The notes beneath the pieces were generated by a model. It had not been told where the DNA came from. It did not search any database and was given only the letters and a program-made list of their open reading frames with translations. Below are positions 23,434 to 36,420 of a DNA stretch of 64,000 bases, one piece after another (positions within the stretch are counted from its first letter, which is position 1; each line of letters starts with the position of its first letter). A program made the translations under genes and the position numbers. The DNA lies in assembly GCA_030549775.1 (NCBI GenBank), contig CM060173.1, positions 39,070,610-39,134,609 on the forward strand, given 5' to 3'. The DNA is from Tamarix chinensis. Its lineage: Eukaryota > Streptophyta > Magnoliopsida > Caryophyllales > Tamaricaceae.

Positions 23434-24359
23434 CATAAGGCTTCATTCATCCATGCACATAAGTCCACCGTAATTCATTTTCCCACTTTCCTAATCCATT
23501 AGGTCATTTATATAAATAAGCCATTATCCCTATTACAATTCTCTTTCTTTTACTTTTATTTTTCTCTTTAGTAGCATTCTTATTCCTAATTCTTATCCAA
23601 ATATTTATTTAAATTTTATTGAGTGATGAACTGTGCACAACCCTATGGTCTCACATACCATGTAAGTGTATATATACCAAAGGACATAAAGTCCATGACG
23701 AAGCCAAATAACCACCAATGAACTATAACCAAGCAACCATTGATGGACATAAGTGTAGGCCGAAGCCAAAACCCTCTTTGGTAACCATACCCTTTTAAAT
23801 CAATACCCCATAGTACATAATCATTGTTTAGAGTAGGTAAGGAATCGAGATCTACTAGGATATATCCCAAAGCCACCAATAAATGCCCTATGGCAGACTA
23901 ACTCATTTTAGGTAATTGAGGATATAGTAACCCAGGACCACACACAACTCGATCACCTTTTGCTTTAAGTTATTAGTGCCTTATTCTCAAGGTTACGCTG
24001 TTATACAAAGCCCATGATATATGCAACCAAGGGATTCACATACTTATTCTATCTTAACCATTATCATTCTCCAACAATGTGTGGGGTTTCTTTTAATGCT
24101 TACCCAATATTAACCAATCCCTTCGATTAATCCATTTCAAGAAAAATTCCATATTGCATTAACCTTTAAAAACCATCAAATACTTATTCAAGTTTTCCCA
24201 TTAAGGTCATTACAACATCCATTGAGTATGCCATGAATCTTGATGTGTTTAATCCATCTAGTAGGTTGTGAATCCTATCCAACAGGTGTATTTCACTCAT
24301 TAAATAGTCATATAATAGTGTTAGGCATAGTCTCAAAACATATCCAAGCCAAAAGGTTA

Positions 24360-24665
24360 AAATCACACAATATGGCCTAACCATTTGATCAATTATACAA
24401 ACTAGTCGATTAGTTTGAGTCAACTAGTTGATTAGTTTTGCTCAGCTAAACTTACGGATCCCTCGAACCAGTTGATTGGTTTAGTTAAACCAATTGACTA
24501 TTTGGAGGCCAATTAACCTCTTATGCAAAACCATTCAATGGGTTTAAGTAGATAGCAAATGAAGGTTACCATAGTGCAACAAGTCCACTAGTTTTGGCCA
24601 AAAATTGACTATTCTAGGGACCAATCGATTGGTTTAACCTATCTAGCTGATTGGTTTGCCCTCAA
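24360..24665 (-). repeat. Cluster of CAATTGGTT-type dyads in the B LTR
   Basis: At least seven short imperfect inverted repeats such as AACCAGTTGATTGGTTT and GGACCAATCGATTGG. Equivalent clusters occur at 2,240-2,323 plus 7,678-7,860, and at 14,490-14,740. Confidence 0.65.
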
Positions 24666-26084
24666 ACAAAACAAAACAATCAAAACTAAACATATCATTG
24701 CATCATGACAATACTTCATTAGTTCACTAACTGGAACATTCTCCATAATTAATCAAATCAACCTAATTTTCCTTAAAACATGCCTTTTTCTTAGGATTCA
24801 TAGATTAATCAACATCCATCAATATAAAAAAATTATCATGTAACCTTATGTAATTAGGAATTTAAAGAATACTCCACATCACATGCTTAACTATGTCACA
24901 TTTCAGAAGTAAGAAAGACTTGGTGCAAGAAAAACTTTTCCACAATAGGAAAACTCAACTTGGAGGATTTTCAACTTCCAAACCTTAAAAATAGAAGTTG
25001 AAGCTTTAGAAATTTCATAATTCAGGAATCAAATTAACAGAAAAGAAACATACCAAACTTATGAGGAAAAAGAGGAATTTATGCTGAAAGAGAGACTGAA
25101 CATCCTCCTAAATCTAACACTCCCTTACTTAAAGATAAATAAAAAGGATCTAGAGAAGGTATCAAAAAAGTGGAAGGAAATTGAAATTAAGCTCAAAAAG
25201 GGAGAAAAGAACATGGAGATGGGAAACTAGAATACCTCATATGTTGAAAAGAAGTAAGTGGAAGGGGTGATTAGGGCTATTTATAGTTAAGGACTCAATA
25301 CAAGAACGAGTGTGGCTATGCTCAGATCAAAAAACCCTAAATTCTATCTTTCAAATTTGAGCTAAAAAGGTATATTTTGTTAGGATAGGTTGACCTTTTT
25401 TCTAGAGTTGAAATGGTAATTTCTTGAGAATGTATATCGAATTTACCGAGAAAATGTCAAACACAAGAGAGGAAATGAACAATCATCATGGGAAGGAATC
25501 TCCTCACTGAGAAAATAATGTTGTAGGATTCGAAACAATGATTCTAGAAGTGTACAAAGGAGAGAGGGGGAATAAGATAAAGTAGAGGTAATCCTTTCCC
25601 TTAATAGTCTAAATTGAACGCTGGAATCAGTTTAAGGTAGAAGATTAGGTCAAATGCATGATAAGAAAGGTTAATAATCTCTAAAGAAGATCTTGGAATA
25701 GGGTTATAAAGGTTCCATTTTGTTATAATAATTTTTCCTTAAAAAATCATGTTTCAAAAATGTACTCACCTTGACAAACTAGTCAGTTGATTTGAACTAC
25801 TAATCAACTTTTCTATCAAACAGTTGTCCAACTCTCCAAACTAGTCCATAGGTTCAGTCGAAAAAAACCCATTAGCTAGAATGATGAACCAGTTGATTAG
25901 TTTATGAAACCAGTCAATTAGTCTACCTGAAAACTTATTTTATATAATTTCTAATGATTATTCAAATCTAACTTTTTCTTAAACTCAATTATAGTTGCAA
26001 ATCAAAATAAAACATGATCAAATTTTAATAAACATTATTACTTTCCATTCAACACAAGTTACAAAAAGATGTGGTATTATAACA

Positions 26085-26100
26085 ATACCCCCTTAAAGAG
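26085..26100 (-). other. Polypurine tract of the chromovirus
   Basis: On the minus strand CTCTTTAAGGGGGTAT lies directly before the LTR start TGTTATAATACC. This is the expected place and composition for plus-strand DNA priming in an LTR retrotransposon. Confidence 0.65.
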
Positions 26101-26235
26101 GCAACATCCCCTATGCCTACGGACCAAAGTCTAGGAATAGTATATAACACACAAAAATTTACACGGTATATTCAACAAGGTACCACCCCATTTAAATAAG
26201 AGCTACACCATAGAAATCACACTTAGAGAAAAAAA

Positions 26236-28290
26236 TTTGGTTATTTTGCTCGAATCTCCTCCTTACTCTCCGAAGTGGCCTCGTTGGCACCATGCCACGA
26301 CCAAAGAACCTTTACTAGCGGAACACTCTTTGTAAATTTTTCTTAGGTCTTTATGTCTATGATACTTTCTATCCATTCTTCGTAATTTAGAGAATCATCA
26401 AGCACTAGTGACTCCATTTTGATGACATGCGAAGGTTCTGCTACCTGCTTCTTCAATTGGGATATGTGAAAGGCATTATGCACACATGACAATTCCATCG
26501 GTAGGGCTAGATGGTATGCAACCTTGCCAACACAATCCAAACTCTTATATGATCTAATATACCTTGAACTGAGCTTACCTTTTCTACTAAACCTCATGAC
26601 TCCCTTTGTGGAAAAGACCCTCAAAAGGACTCTATCACCCACCTCATAACCGTCGGTTTATCTTCTCAAGTTTGCTTAGCTCTTTTGTCAATCTTATGCT
26701 ATTGTCTTCCAATATTTAATCAGTTGGATCTGCCTTGCCATCTCCTCAATCATCAAGGATCCCAACACAATTGTCTCACTAATATCATTTCATCATAAGA
26801 GAATATGGCACTTTCTCCTACACATGGCTTTGAAAAGTGCCATCTTGAAACTACCGTTATAACTGTTGTTGTAGGAGAACTTGATCAAGTCTAGGAGGTC
26901 CTCCTAACTACCTCCAAATCCAACAAACATGCTTGAATTATATCATCTTGATTTTGAATATTCCTCACTTTCTAACCATCGGTAACTGAGTGAAAAGCTG
27001 TATTCATTTTCAATTGAGTCCTAAAAGCAGCTTGTAACTTTTTCTAGAATTGTGATAAGAATTTAGAGTCTTAATTTAACACAATATCTCTAGAGACCCC
27101 ATGCAATCACAAAATGTGTTTCCTATAAGCATTGGATAGCTTCCCTATACTCTATGTCATCTTTATGGGTATGAGGACTGCCAACTTATTTAGGTGATCT
27201 ACAATAACCCAGATAGACTCAAAACCATTACAAGTCCTCTGAAGAGCCACCACAAAGTCCATCAATATTATATCGCACTTTCCTTCTAAAACTTCTAGTG
27301 GTTACACCAACCATGCCATCCTTTATGCTCAATCTTGACCTTCTAATAGGTTAAACATCATGCAAAAAAATCTGCCACCTCTAGCTTTATATGAGACCAC
27401 CAATATACATTCTTCAAATCCTTATACATCTTATCCTCCTCCAAGGTGGACAAACTAAGGAGTAAAATGTTCTTCCTCTAGGGTTTTCCTTTTATGCTTG
27501 ACACATCTCTAGGGTAGACACCACCTACCATGATATCTGACACTACTCTCCTCATGGAGTTAAAACCCTTAGGCTTTGCCTTCTCTAATACCCTACTTGA
27601 TTCTTTTGAGCTTAGCATCACCTAGTTGATTTGCTCTAATTTTCTCAAAGATCAAAAGAGTGATAACGAGTTCACTCATTCTTACCTCTAGACTGGTGAT
27701 CAACTCAATCTCCATCTTCCTGAACTCTTGGTATAGATGATTTAACAATATAATTGTGCTCAAGGAATGTGAGATATTTTGGCTAAGCGCATCTGTCACA
27801 ACATTAACGTTATCCTTATTGTAGGTTAATTCTAGGTTTTAATCCTTGACTAACTCCAACCATCGGTGATGTCTCCACTTCAACTCCTACCACATGAAGA
27901 TGTAATTGAGGCTTTGATGATCAATGTGTAGACCTTATGTTGAACCCTATACAGGTAATGCCTCTAAATCTTAAGAGAAAAAACTAATGCGGCAAGCTTT
28001 TATTCGTGTGTCGAGTAGTTCTATTCATGATATTTTTGTTTTCGAGAAGCATACACCACCACTTTTTCATGTTGCATCAGTACACGACCTAATCCATGGT
28101 TAAAGGCATCAATGTATACTTTACAACCCTTAGATGCACTTGGTACTGTAAGTACTAGGGTTGTAGCCAAATGCTTCTTCACCTACTCCAAAGCTTCACC
28201 ACACTTCTCATCCCACTAAAATCGCATAATCTTCTTCACCAAGTTGGTCATCAAAAATTTGGGATGAATGGGATGCTCCTGCATCATTTT
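26236..28290 (-). pseudogene. pol: Decayed Ty3/gypsy chromovirus pol: RNase H, integrase, chromodomain
   Basis: Read on the minus strand from high to low coordinates: end of RT and RNase H (about 28,280-27,820, with VYIDAFNHGLGRVLMQH and YIDHQSLNY), the linker with TDALSQ (about 27,793), integrase zinc finger and core (about 27,440-26,830; MDFVVALQRT, SIWVIVDHLNKLAVLIPIK), and the C-terminal domain in a 99-codon open stretch (26,343-26,642; GDRVLLRV, KLSSRYI, ALPMELSCVHNAFHISQLKK). The chromodomain ends HGANEATSESKEEIRAK and a stop near 26,243. This order and the chromodomain place it among chromoviruses, most like Tekay/Del. It is dead: many stops and frameshifts, the second zinc-finger Cys reads Tyr, and the second catalytic Asp region reads IVLN. 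RT, protease and gag are missing upstream. Confidence 0.9.
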
Positions 28291-29167
28291 GGATTTCTTT
28301 GAAAAGAGCTTGAAAATTCTACTCCTCCCCCATTATTATTGACTTACACAAATATAAACTCAACAAGTGGTTAGTGCTTCTAGGGTTTTAGTTAGAAACT
28401 CGAATAAAAAATGGGTTACATCTTGGCCCTTGTTTGGTTCTTGAAAGATTTTTTAACTCAATTTAGTTAACCATAGTGTCTAAAGTCAAATATATCACAA
28501 ATAAAAATTAATTTTCACATTCAACATTTTTCTTGTTAAGTTCTTGATATAGAATTCAACAAAAAAAAAACCCTAAGTACTCAATTATACTCAAATAGTC
28601 ATATATGGATCATCTTTTATTATGTATTATGTCAAAACCAATATTGCCACATTATTCTGCATATAATATCCAAAGAGAACTGCAAGAATGGTCTATCTAA
28701 TGTTATAACTACACATGGTTTAAGGAGTAATAACTCAAGGCACAAAAACAACACATATCTTTCATGTTTCAATCAAAGATCATATTATTATTATTATTAT
28801 GGGATGTATAATTGGTATTAACTCTCCAACTTTTGTTACCATAGGTAAGTAATTATTATACAATGTTTACGCTTAATCACATGTAAGATTAAGTAGAAAA
28901 TTCTCTCTAAAACAATGAACACAAATTATCAACACACATGATTGTACCTTCTTAGTTTACTCAAAAACCCTGGCACATATCCCTTTATATTTTTAAATAT
29001 TTTCATGCAAGCTCTCTATAATTATTTTAATACTTTTATGCCTAACTAGTAACCTTATCACACATTTAAATCTAAACACAACAAATCATGCAAGATTTCA
29101 AGATATTACATCAGGATTCGAAGAATACAATTAAGAATCATCAAGAACCTTATCTTATGGTCGTTTG
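28291..29167. other. Gene-free AT-rich DNA
   Basis: No coding signal. A short (ATT)n is at about 28,787. CCCTTGTTTGGTTCTTGAAAG at 28,429 resembles one end of a MITE, but I found no convincing partner end. Confidence 0.5.
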
Positions 29168-30009
29168 GGTAATACCCCGTATTTTTCAAATCTAATTTTA
29201 TTAAGCTTAATGATTTTATTAGTGTAATTTGATGTAAACATTTAATTATTTTAATTTCGATTTGTTTTTTATGGATTTATCTACGATTTCGACTTCATAT
29301 TTGAATTTAATTAATCGTTGTCGTTGCAAACCATTCTAGATAAATTCGTTCACGACTATGATTTTATTATATTCATATGATCTCGATTATCGGTTAAAAA
29401 TATGTATTCCCTTTCTTTCTCATATTTTGATTTTTAATATTTTAGATTTGTTTTCGATTATAACTTCGTCGTGTGATTACAACTTTATTTTGGAGTTATA
29501 TTTTGTTAACGAAATATATTATTTAAATTATAGAATTTATGTTTAAATGGTTAAATTTATTTTAATGATTTTATCCGTAGAAAATATTTCTGACTTTAAA
29601 TTTATTCGTTTTCGGAAATCGTTAATATTTTGGGAAGTTTTAAATTAAAAAGATTTTCGAAGCTTATTTATAAATTTCTTTCTGAAATTAACTTTCTTTC
29701 GTTTTACGCTTTTTAGTTTGCGGAAAACCGGTTTCGAAAATTATTAAAATTAGTCTTGGTTTATTAAAATTTGACTTAAATATTTTATTATATGTTTTTA
29801 AATATTATTTTGGGGTTTTATAATGTATTTCTGTAAATAATGTAAATTTTTACGTTTGTTGGTAAATTCTTCTGAAAATATTTTTGAAATTCTTTATATA
29901 GCTCTTTTATTAATTTTAAGCCTTTGGATCCTTTCGAAATAAATTTTTGTTAAAAAAAATTTACATTAAATTCTTCCAATAATAATTTTTGATATTTAGT
30001 ATTTTATTT

Positions 30010-30380
30010 TGTACTTGTATTTGTAAAAAAAAAGAAAAAAAAAAGAGCCCAACCCCAGTCGGTGCCCCCGACCCCCCTCTTCTTTTCCTTCTCTCTTCTC
30101 TCCCTTCTCTACTCTTTCCCTTCACGACCCTCTGCTACCGTCCCTTGCTCCTTGTTCGCAACCCCCGCCTTCCTCCTTCTCCTAGCTCCTCCAACCGCCC
30201 CACCAGTCGACCGCCACCAGAGACGTCGCAACAGCAGCCACCGGTGACGCAGTAGCAGCAGCCGATGCCCCAGTAGCAACGCGCAGGTCGCGTCGCCGCC
30301 GCCCGTTCATCGTCGACGTATCCTGACCACCGGCGAGCAATCCCCATCCTTCGGCAAAGCCTCTCCGGCCTTCCTTTGCT
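30010..30380 (+). repeat. Short CpG-rich pyrimidine tract
   Basis: CTTCTCTCCC- and CCGCC-rich with many CpGs; overlapping frames on both strands (29,989-30,255 plus; 30,135-30,347 minus) show compositional openness only. Confidence 0.7.
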
Positions 30381-32359
30381 CCAATTTGTTGATTTTTGTT
30401 TGGTATAAATTTTTAAAAAACCCTAACATTGATTTAATTAATTGAGTATGAATTAGCTTATAAAAAGCTAAATTGATTGTTTGTTTATGTATATATGTGT
30501 TGTAAAATTGATTTGGATATGTTAATTGTATGGTTTATGTTGGAATTTTTGGAAATTGGATTTTTGGTCGGGTTATGCTCGAATATTTTGGATTCGTCCG
30601 ATTTAGCTATTTTGGGTAAATTGATTATACAATATGTTTTAATATGTATCTAATTTCATGTTGGAACCGTCAATTTGAGAAATTTATGCAGAATTAATCG
30701 AAATTTGATTTCCTAGGTCAAAATTCATGTGTAATGAAATTGGGTTGCTTAATTGAGTCGTTCCACTCAATTGATTTTATAATATCATTTGAGATGTATT
30801 TAATTTCATATTGAAAGTGTTGATTTGGAAAAATTGTTCGTAATTGATTGGAACTAGATTTTTAGGTCAAAACTCTTGCTGGACTAAATTGGATTGTGTA
30901 ATCGAGTCGTTTTATTCAATTGACTATATAATTTATATTAGAACAAGTTTAATTACATTTCTAAACCGTCAATTTATATTATTTAGCGAGAATTGATCAG
31001 ATTTGTATTCCGGGCTCAAAAACCCTAATTGTGCTAAATTGGGTATTTATTTTATTATTTTTGGGAAATTGATTATACGATATGTTATAAAATATGTCTA
31101 ATTGCATTTATAAACATTTAATTTAAATAAATTAATAGAATTCAACCGAATTACATTTTCGGGCCCAAAACCCTAGATTCAAAGTGAAATTAGGAAATTG
31201 ATCATATTTATTATTGTTTTTCTAAAATTAAATTTATAGAAATAGTTGAAATGATCCTAATTGCATTCTAATACCTTTAATTAGAATTAATTGATTTGAA
31301 TTACCTGAGTTTGTGTCGTGGGCTTTAAAACCCTAATTTTGAAAACAGATCGTCTTGAATTGGCTAATCGGAAGATTGTTTTGTTGAAATTGATTATCTA
31401 GATTTATTTAAAATTAGTTTCACCGTACTCTTAAGCTATCAATTTGAGATAATAAAATTTAATTAGTCGTTTCGTAGTTTAGGCATTAAAAACCTTAATC
31501 TTCAGGGATGGTTTTATAAAATTGATTTTGCTATGCGTCTTTTATCTAACCGATTTCTGGCTTTGGGTTTTAAATCATTTGAGTTATTTTTTAATCTAAT
31601 TGGTTTGGATTTGATTCTATGAAAATGGTTGGTTTACCTATTTAGTTGTAAAACCTAATGAATAAGTCATTTTCGATAAATTAACTTAAAATCGATTATT
31701 ATTTCTCGGGCTTTCCAAATTAATTTGAAATGTCCCAAGTGATATGTGCGTTAATCCGATTTGATTTATATTTAATCTTAAATCTTAATAGGGCTACACT
31801 CGTGAGTCCTAGGTTATGGACACGTTTTCCAATAAAGATGGTTTGTGTCTCGTTATATGAATTTAATTATAATATGTGAATTATTGATCGATAAAATAGC
31901 TTCTAACCTAGTTTTTGATTTCTATCGGCGATCTAGGAAAAACTTTATCGTGGATTATTGAGCTCTCGATAACTCTCTCTCTTTCTCAAGTTACTTAGCT
32001 AGCTTTGGACTTAGGTAAGTCATTACTTACCTTTACTTATGATGGAGTCTGGATGTATGTCTGTTTGGAGTGGAAGGTGATAAGTATGCCTATCCATTGT
32101 TTAATCGTGTCAAGCGTATGCTGTGTTCTGTGTGGTAATTTTATGTATGTATGAATTCATAGCCTTAATGCCAGTGCATGTTAGTATGATGTATTCAAGT
32201 ATGTGAAGGTTTGAGTATGGATTTGGAACTATTTGATACCTTATGCTGTATCTTTATGTCAAAGAATTATTCATGTGGGCTTGATTTATGGTCGGTTAAA
32301 ATCCTTGAATAAGATACTAATAATTTAAAGTGAAAGATCACGTGAGTTGGGCTGAGCTG

Positions 32360-32885
32360 TAGGATCCGTTCCACCGGACGATAATAGTGGCTCACGTGTC
32401 CTATCCCTGAGAGGTGATTCAAGTTGTTCCACCGATTCATAATAGTGGCTCAAGAGCGTTTTGCCCTGAGAAGTGTAGAGTCCGTTCCACCAGACGATAA
32501 TAGTGGCTCAGGTCACTTGTCCCTGAGAGGTGCTTCAATCCATTCCACCGGATTAAGAATAATGGGGCCCTATACTCGCCGTGAATAAGAATGTGATATG
32601 AGATAAGTAATGAATAAGACACTAATAACTTAAATTGGAAGATTACGTGATTCAGGACCAGGTGTAGGGTCCGTTCCACCGGACGATAATAGTGGCTCAG
32701 GTGTGTTGTCCCTGAGAGGTGATTCAAGTCGTTTCACCGGTTAAGAATAGTGGCTCAGGAGCGTTTTGCCTTGAGAGGTGTAGGATCCGTTCCACCGGAT
32801 GATAATAGTGACTCGGGTGTGTTGTCCCCGAGAGGTGCTTCAAACCGTTCCACCGGTTTAAGAATAGTGGGGGTCCCTGAACTCA
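32360..32885 (+). repeat. Array of GTTCCACCGGAYGATAATAGTGG boxes
   Basis: Eight units in two blocks, separated by a second AACTTAAATTGGAAGATTAC signature (32,628). Each reads CGTTCCACCGGA, then GATAATAGTGGCTCAGG and a GTCCCTGAGAGGTG spacer; the last unit of each block changes AGTGGCTC to a GGGG form. Confidence 0.88.
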
Positions 32886-33702
32886 TCATAAATAAATAAA
32901 ATCGGATATAGTAATGATTATTATTGGATTGTTGGATTGGTGTTACTTAGCATGCGATCGTGATTTCTTATACGCTTGTATCTTGTGTGCCGTTATGTCT
33001 AGTAGTGTACTTATAAGTATGAATCTGTGACCCTATGTTTTATTGTATGTAATACATGTATAATTGAGCATGAGAATTGTAAACTAGAGTCTTTCATATC
33101 TTATGTGTTTCATGTTCCCTTCCATGAGTTGGGTAGTCTTGATTTACTCAGTACTGGACCCGTACTAATGCTACCTTGGTTGAATGGGTCATGTGATGAT
33201 CCACTGATGGTGGGGAGCAGACCTCTTGTGCAGGTTTAAGATCGGATACTGTTTTGGGGTGGAAGGATTGACTTGAGAGAGTAGGCAATCGGGAATTTGA
33301 TCTGTCGAGTTTTATCTTGTTTAACTGTATTCATCTTTGGAAGTTACAAGTGTTGTATTTAAAATTTCAAGGGTATTGTAATTGACTTTCAATTTCTCGT
33401 ACTCTGATAAGCTTTTAAAATTTAGATTTATTTCACAGGTTCCACTGATTCATTCAGCGATGATTTTATTTAGTGAATTTATTCACTTGTCATATGCTTG
33501 TGGATATCTCCTTGTGGGAGTTTATCCTTACGGCATAAATGTTTGAAATTTTGTTTGACAGGTTTTAGCCTTGCATCTAGCATGAGATAGATGGTGGACA
33601 TTTATTTGATGTTAGATGTGGCGGTAACATTCCCCAAATTCTATTTTAGCTTATGATTTATTCTTTCAAAAAAAATCAGGAGTGAATTTTAGGGGTGTTA
33701 CA

Positions 33703-34637
33703 ATTAGTAGCATTAGGGTTTTCAATAATAATTGGTGTCATCTCCAAGTGTGCTAACTCTTGACATCCAATAGAAGAAGACTAAGATGATCTTACCTAGA
33801 GACATGATCATTATTATGTTCAAAACATTGAAGTTTGACCTTAATTTTTGATTATGTTGTTAGCATTGGAATTTTAGGAATATATATTAATTTTTTTGGC
33901 TATATAAGTCTTATAAAAAAATTTATTATTAATTTGTAAAATTAGGATTTTATAGGGAATTATCAATGGTAATCGCTATTATTGCATGTGTAATACATTA
34001 GAGTTGACCCATGATTTTTTTTCCATTTTTTCAATAATAATATTTTAAGTATAAGTGTTGAAGTTAGTGATAAAATGAGTGCCAAGGAGGGAATTATGCT
34101 TAACTAGTGAGATTAGGGTTTCTTAGAGAGAATGGCTTTTGAATTTTGGAAAGTATATTGTTATTCTGATAGTTGTCTTATGTGTTTCAAATATTTATGT
34201 TAACATGGAGTTTATGAATTTCATTCCTCATTATATTTCTACATGATAATCTTGATATATATCACAATGAACAAGACATTAATTACTTAAAGAGAAATAT
34301 TATGTGAGTTGGGGCTAAGGTGTTGTGTGGTCATTCCATAGTACAATAATAATGGCTCAAGTGTGTCTGGCCCTAAGAGGTGCTTCAATAAATTTTATTG
34401 GTTTAAGAATAGTAGAGTTCCTAGATTCAATGTTAAAAAACAATATTACGTTGAAATAATCATAATCACTTAAAGTGAAAGATTGCGTGAGTTAGGACTA
34501 GGGTGTTGTGTCCATTCCACCAAACAATAATAATGGTTTAAAAACATTTTATCCTAAGACCATTCCACAAGTTTAAGAATATTGGTTAGGAATATGTTTC
34601 TTTGATATATGTTGGGTCCATTCCATCAAATGATAAT
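33703..34637 (+). mobile_element. Left part of a decayed type A LTR
   Basis: ATTACTTAAAGAGAAATATT (34,277) and CACTTAAAGTGAAAGATTGC (34,468), followed by boxes such as CATTCCACCAAACAATAATA, show this is the signature-and-box part of an A LTR. It is broken at 34,637 by the next insertion and resumes at 39,192. The left limit is not resolved: nothing before about 34,200 could be assigned. Confidence 0.6.
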
Positions 34638-35119
34638 TATAACACCCTTATTTGTAGGACTTAAAATTTTCATTTAAATAGGTATTGCCGGAGCTAAAAG
34701 AATAAAAACACATGGTGTTACTGTCACACTTGATACAAGTTTGGTTTCCTCCATTCTTATACCAATTGCTAAGGCTAAATTCATTATTCCTCTTAAATTA
34801 ATACCACAATTGTAAGAATCAAAATAGAGAGAATAATGCAGATTAATAACATTCTAAATAAAGTAAACTATCAATGGCTATAAAGTTCAGTGAAAAGAAA
34901 ATAGTAATGGATATAAGAGTACAAGATCATTTAGATCAACAGATACTAGGCATAACACCAAATATTCCTAACACTTAACCCGAAACACTAACTAATCTCA
35001 CAAGCTATCCTATAAAACCACTTCCCATTAAATAAGCATGGTGATGTGTGTGGGAATATGGAATTCTCAATTATGTGATATTAATGCTTGGTTATATTGG
35101 GATTAAGTAGAGAAGCTTC

Positions 35120-35400
35120 AAAAATGATGGATGGATGATAAAGGTAAACTAATGATGATGATGAATTGAATAGGATGATTATGATTCAATGGTGATGGAT
35201 AAATGATGATGATGGTTCGAATATGATGAAATGATTATGATGTTGATTCGATAATGATGTGTTGGTGATGATGATGATTTGAAGTTAAGGTTTAATGAAA
35301 GATGATTTTGTGGGTTGGGGTTAGGGCAAGGGTTTAGATTTGAAATAAGGGTTAGGGTTAGGGTTTTAACTAGTAAAGCCGGTTTAGGGTTTTAATTACG
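35120..35400. repeat. Degenerate ATG/GAT repeats and short TTTAGGG-like run
   Basis: About 35,120-35,275 is rich in ATGATGATG units. At 35,345-35,395 there are two GGGTTAGGGTT units and GGTTTAGGGTTTT. The latter resemble the plant telomere repeat, but too few and too irregular to be telomeric. Confidence 0.7.
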
Positions 35401-36239
35401 CTTTGAGTTAGGTGATGTTTGGATAATGGTGATGGCTAGAAAAACATAGATTATGGAGAGTATAAAAGATAGAACTTAATCTCTAATTCACACACACAAA
35501 GAGATTAAGGATTTCAAGATTAATTGTTTACACATATTCAATTAGAATTAAATTGAAGTCACACAAAATTCAAATTGCACTCAACATCAATACTTGATCA
35601 TCAACTACATCTCTAGCTATTCTTTAACCCTACAACTTAATTAATTAGATAAATCAATAATTATACACGTCCAAGCTGCACAATATCTCCCCATGCACGT
35701 AGCCATACACTCCATGCATGTCATGCCCATGCATGTATACGCCTAGTAGCTTGTATGGTACGTTTCATCTATTACTAGCAACATAACCATCCATTTATCT
35801 TCAATTTTTTGGGAGATCCTTTCTAAATGAAAAAAAATTGATTCTATAATTATAAATGCCAATTCTTGAGTGTTTGTTCCTACATCACAAGGGCTAATGA
35901 AACAAAAACCATCACCATAATAGTATTGAGTAAACTATTATACAAGACTAATATGAAAATCTTGCATAGAACACATAAAAGTCATCACCAGAAGACATTG
36001 TATAAAATATTGAAACATAAATGTGATGATAAAAATATAATAATTAGATCAGATAAGAAAATATCACCAAGACATATACTGTTCATACCCATCCATCTAG
36101 AATATACTGAAACTTACCAACCAAACATCTAAGGAATGATCTCTAAAGTAATGATTAATACCAAACTTGACTTAATAACCATAATCTTCACAAGATATCT
36201 CATATCTCAACAACAAAACCAACAATATCAATAAAACCA

Positions 36240-36420
36240 TAGGTAGGGATCAAAGATAAATACCAAACATAGATATCCACAAAGGCTACTACCGAACCAC
36301 AAGTAGGTGTGAAGGTTACTACCAACCCACAAGTAAGTATAAAGGCTACTACCAAACAACATGTAGGAACAAAGACTACTATTGAACCATATGTAGGAAC
36401 AAAGGCTACTACCACACTAA
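36240..36420 (-). repeat. GTAGTAGCC-type tandem array
   Basis: Five ~36-bp units; plus strand AAGGCTACTACCRAACCACA, then GTAGG. The minus-strand 71-codon frame here has repeating VAFVPTYG-like segments only because of the array. Confidence 0.85.

Larger units (their letters stand above)
22494..26084 (-). mobile_element. Type B (chromovirus) 3' LTR, about 3.6 kb
   Basis: Plus-strand start TGTAATACTAAATTT and end GGTATTATAACA; on the minus strand it begins TGTTATAATACC directly after a polypurine-like tract, and the pol of the same strand lies upstream. That makes it the 3' LTR of the element decoded at 26,236-28,290. It is the most continuous B copy here and the reference for the others. The left flank is AATCT (22,489-22,493); the partner duplication is not visible because the other end of the element is lost. 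It contains a MITE (23,220-23,433) and two CAATTGGTT dyad clusters. Short frames at 23,643-23,879 and 24,184-24,423 have no recognisable features. Confidence 0.8.
29168..33702 (+). mobile_element. Type A LTR, 4.5 kb (GC-rich leader subtype)
   Basis: Starts GGTAATACCCCGTATTTTTC (first base apparently mutated from T) and ends TTTTAGGGGTGTTACA. The possible duplication GTTTG/ATTAG matches at only three of five bases, so boundaries rest on the terminal motifs. Order: AT-rich start rich in TTTCGAAA-like text, a short CpG-rich pyrimidine tract (30,010-30,380), a long AT-rich part with repeated TTGATT/AACCCTAATT phrases, AATTTAAAGTGAAAGATCAC (32,320), CCGG-type boxes (32,360-32,880), a hairpin remnant (33,147), GCGGTAACATTCCCC (33,622), end. 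It lacks the GGTAATTTTG array. No internal region or coding capacity. Confidence 0.75.

Noticed and set aside
28429..28570. Second MITE end (TTGTTTGGTTCTTGAAAG)
   Set aside because: No matching inverted end or duplication found.
29163..33707. Target duplication GTTTG/ATTAG for the 29,168-33,702 LTR
   Set aside because: Only three of five bases match, within chance; boundaries were taken from terminal motifs.
35330..35400. Telomere-like TTTAGGG/TTAGGG run
   Set aside because: Only a few irregular units, inside a solo LTR; not an interstitial telomere block.
36200..36415. 71-codon repetitive hydrophobic frame
   Set aside because: Translation of the GTAGTAGCC tandem array.
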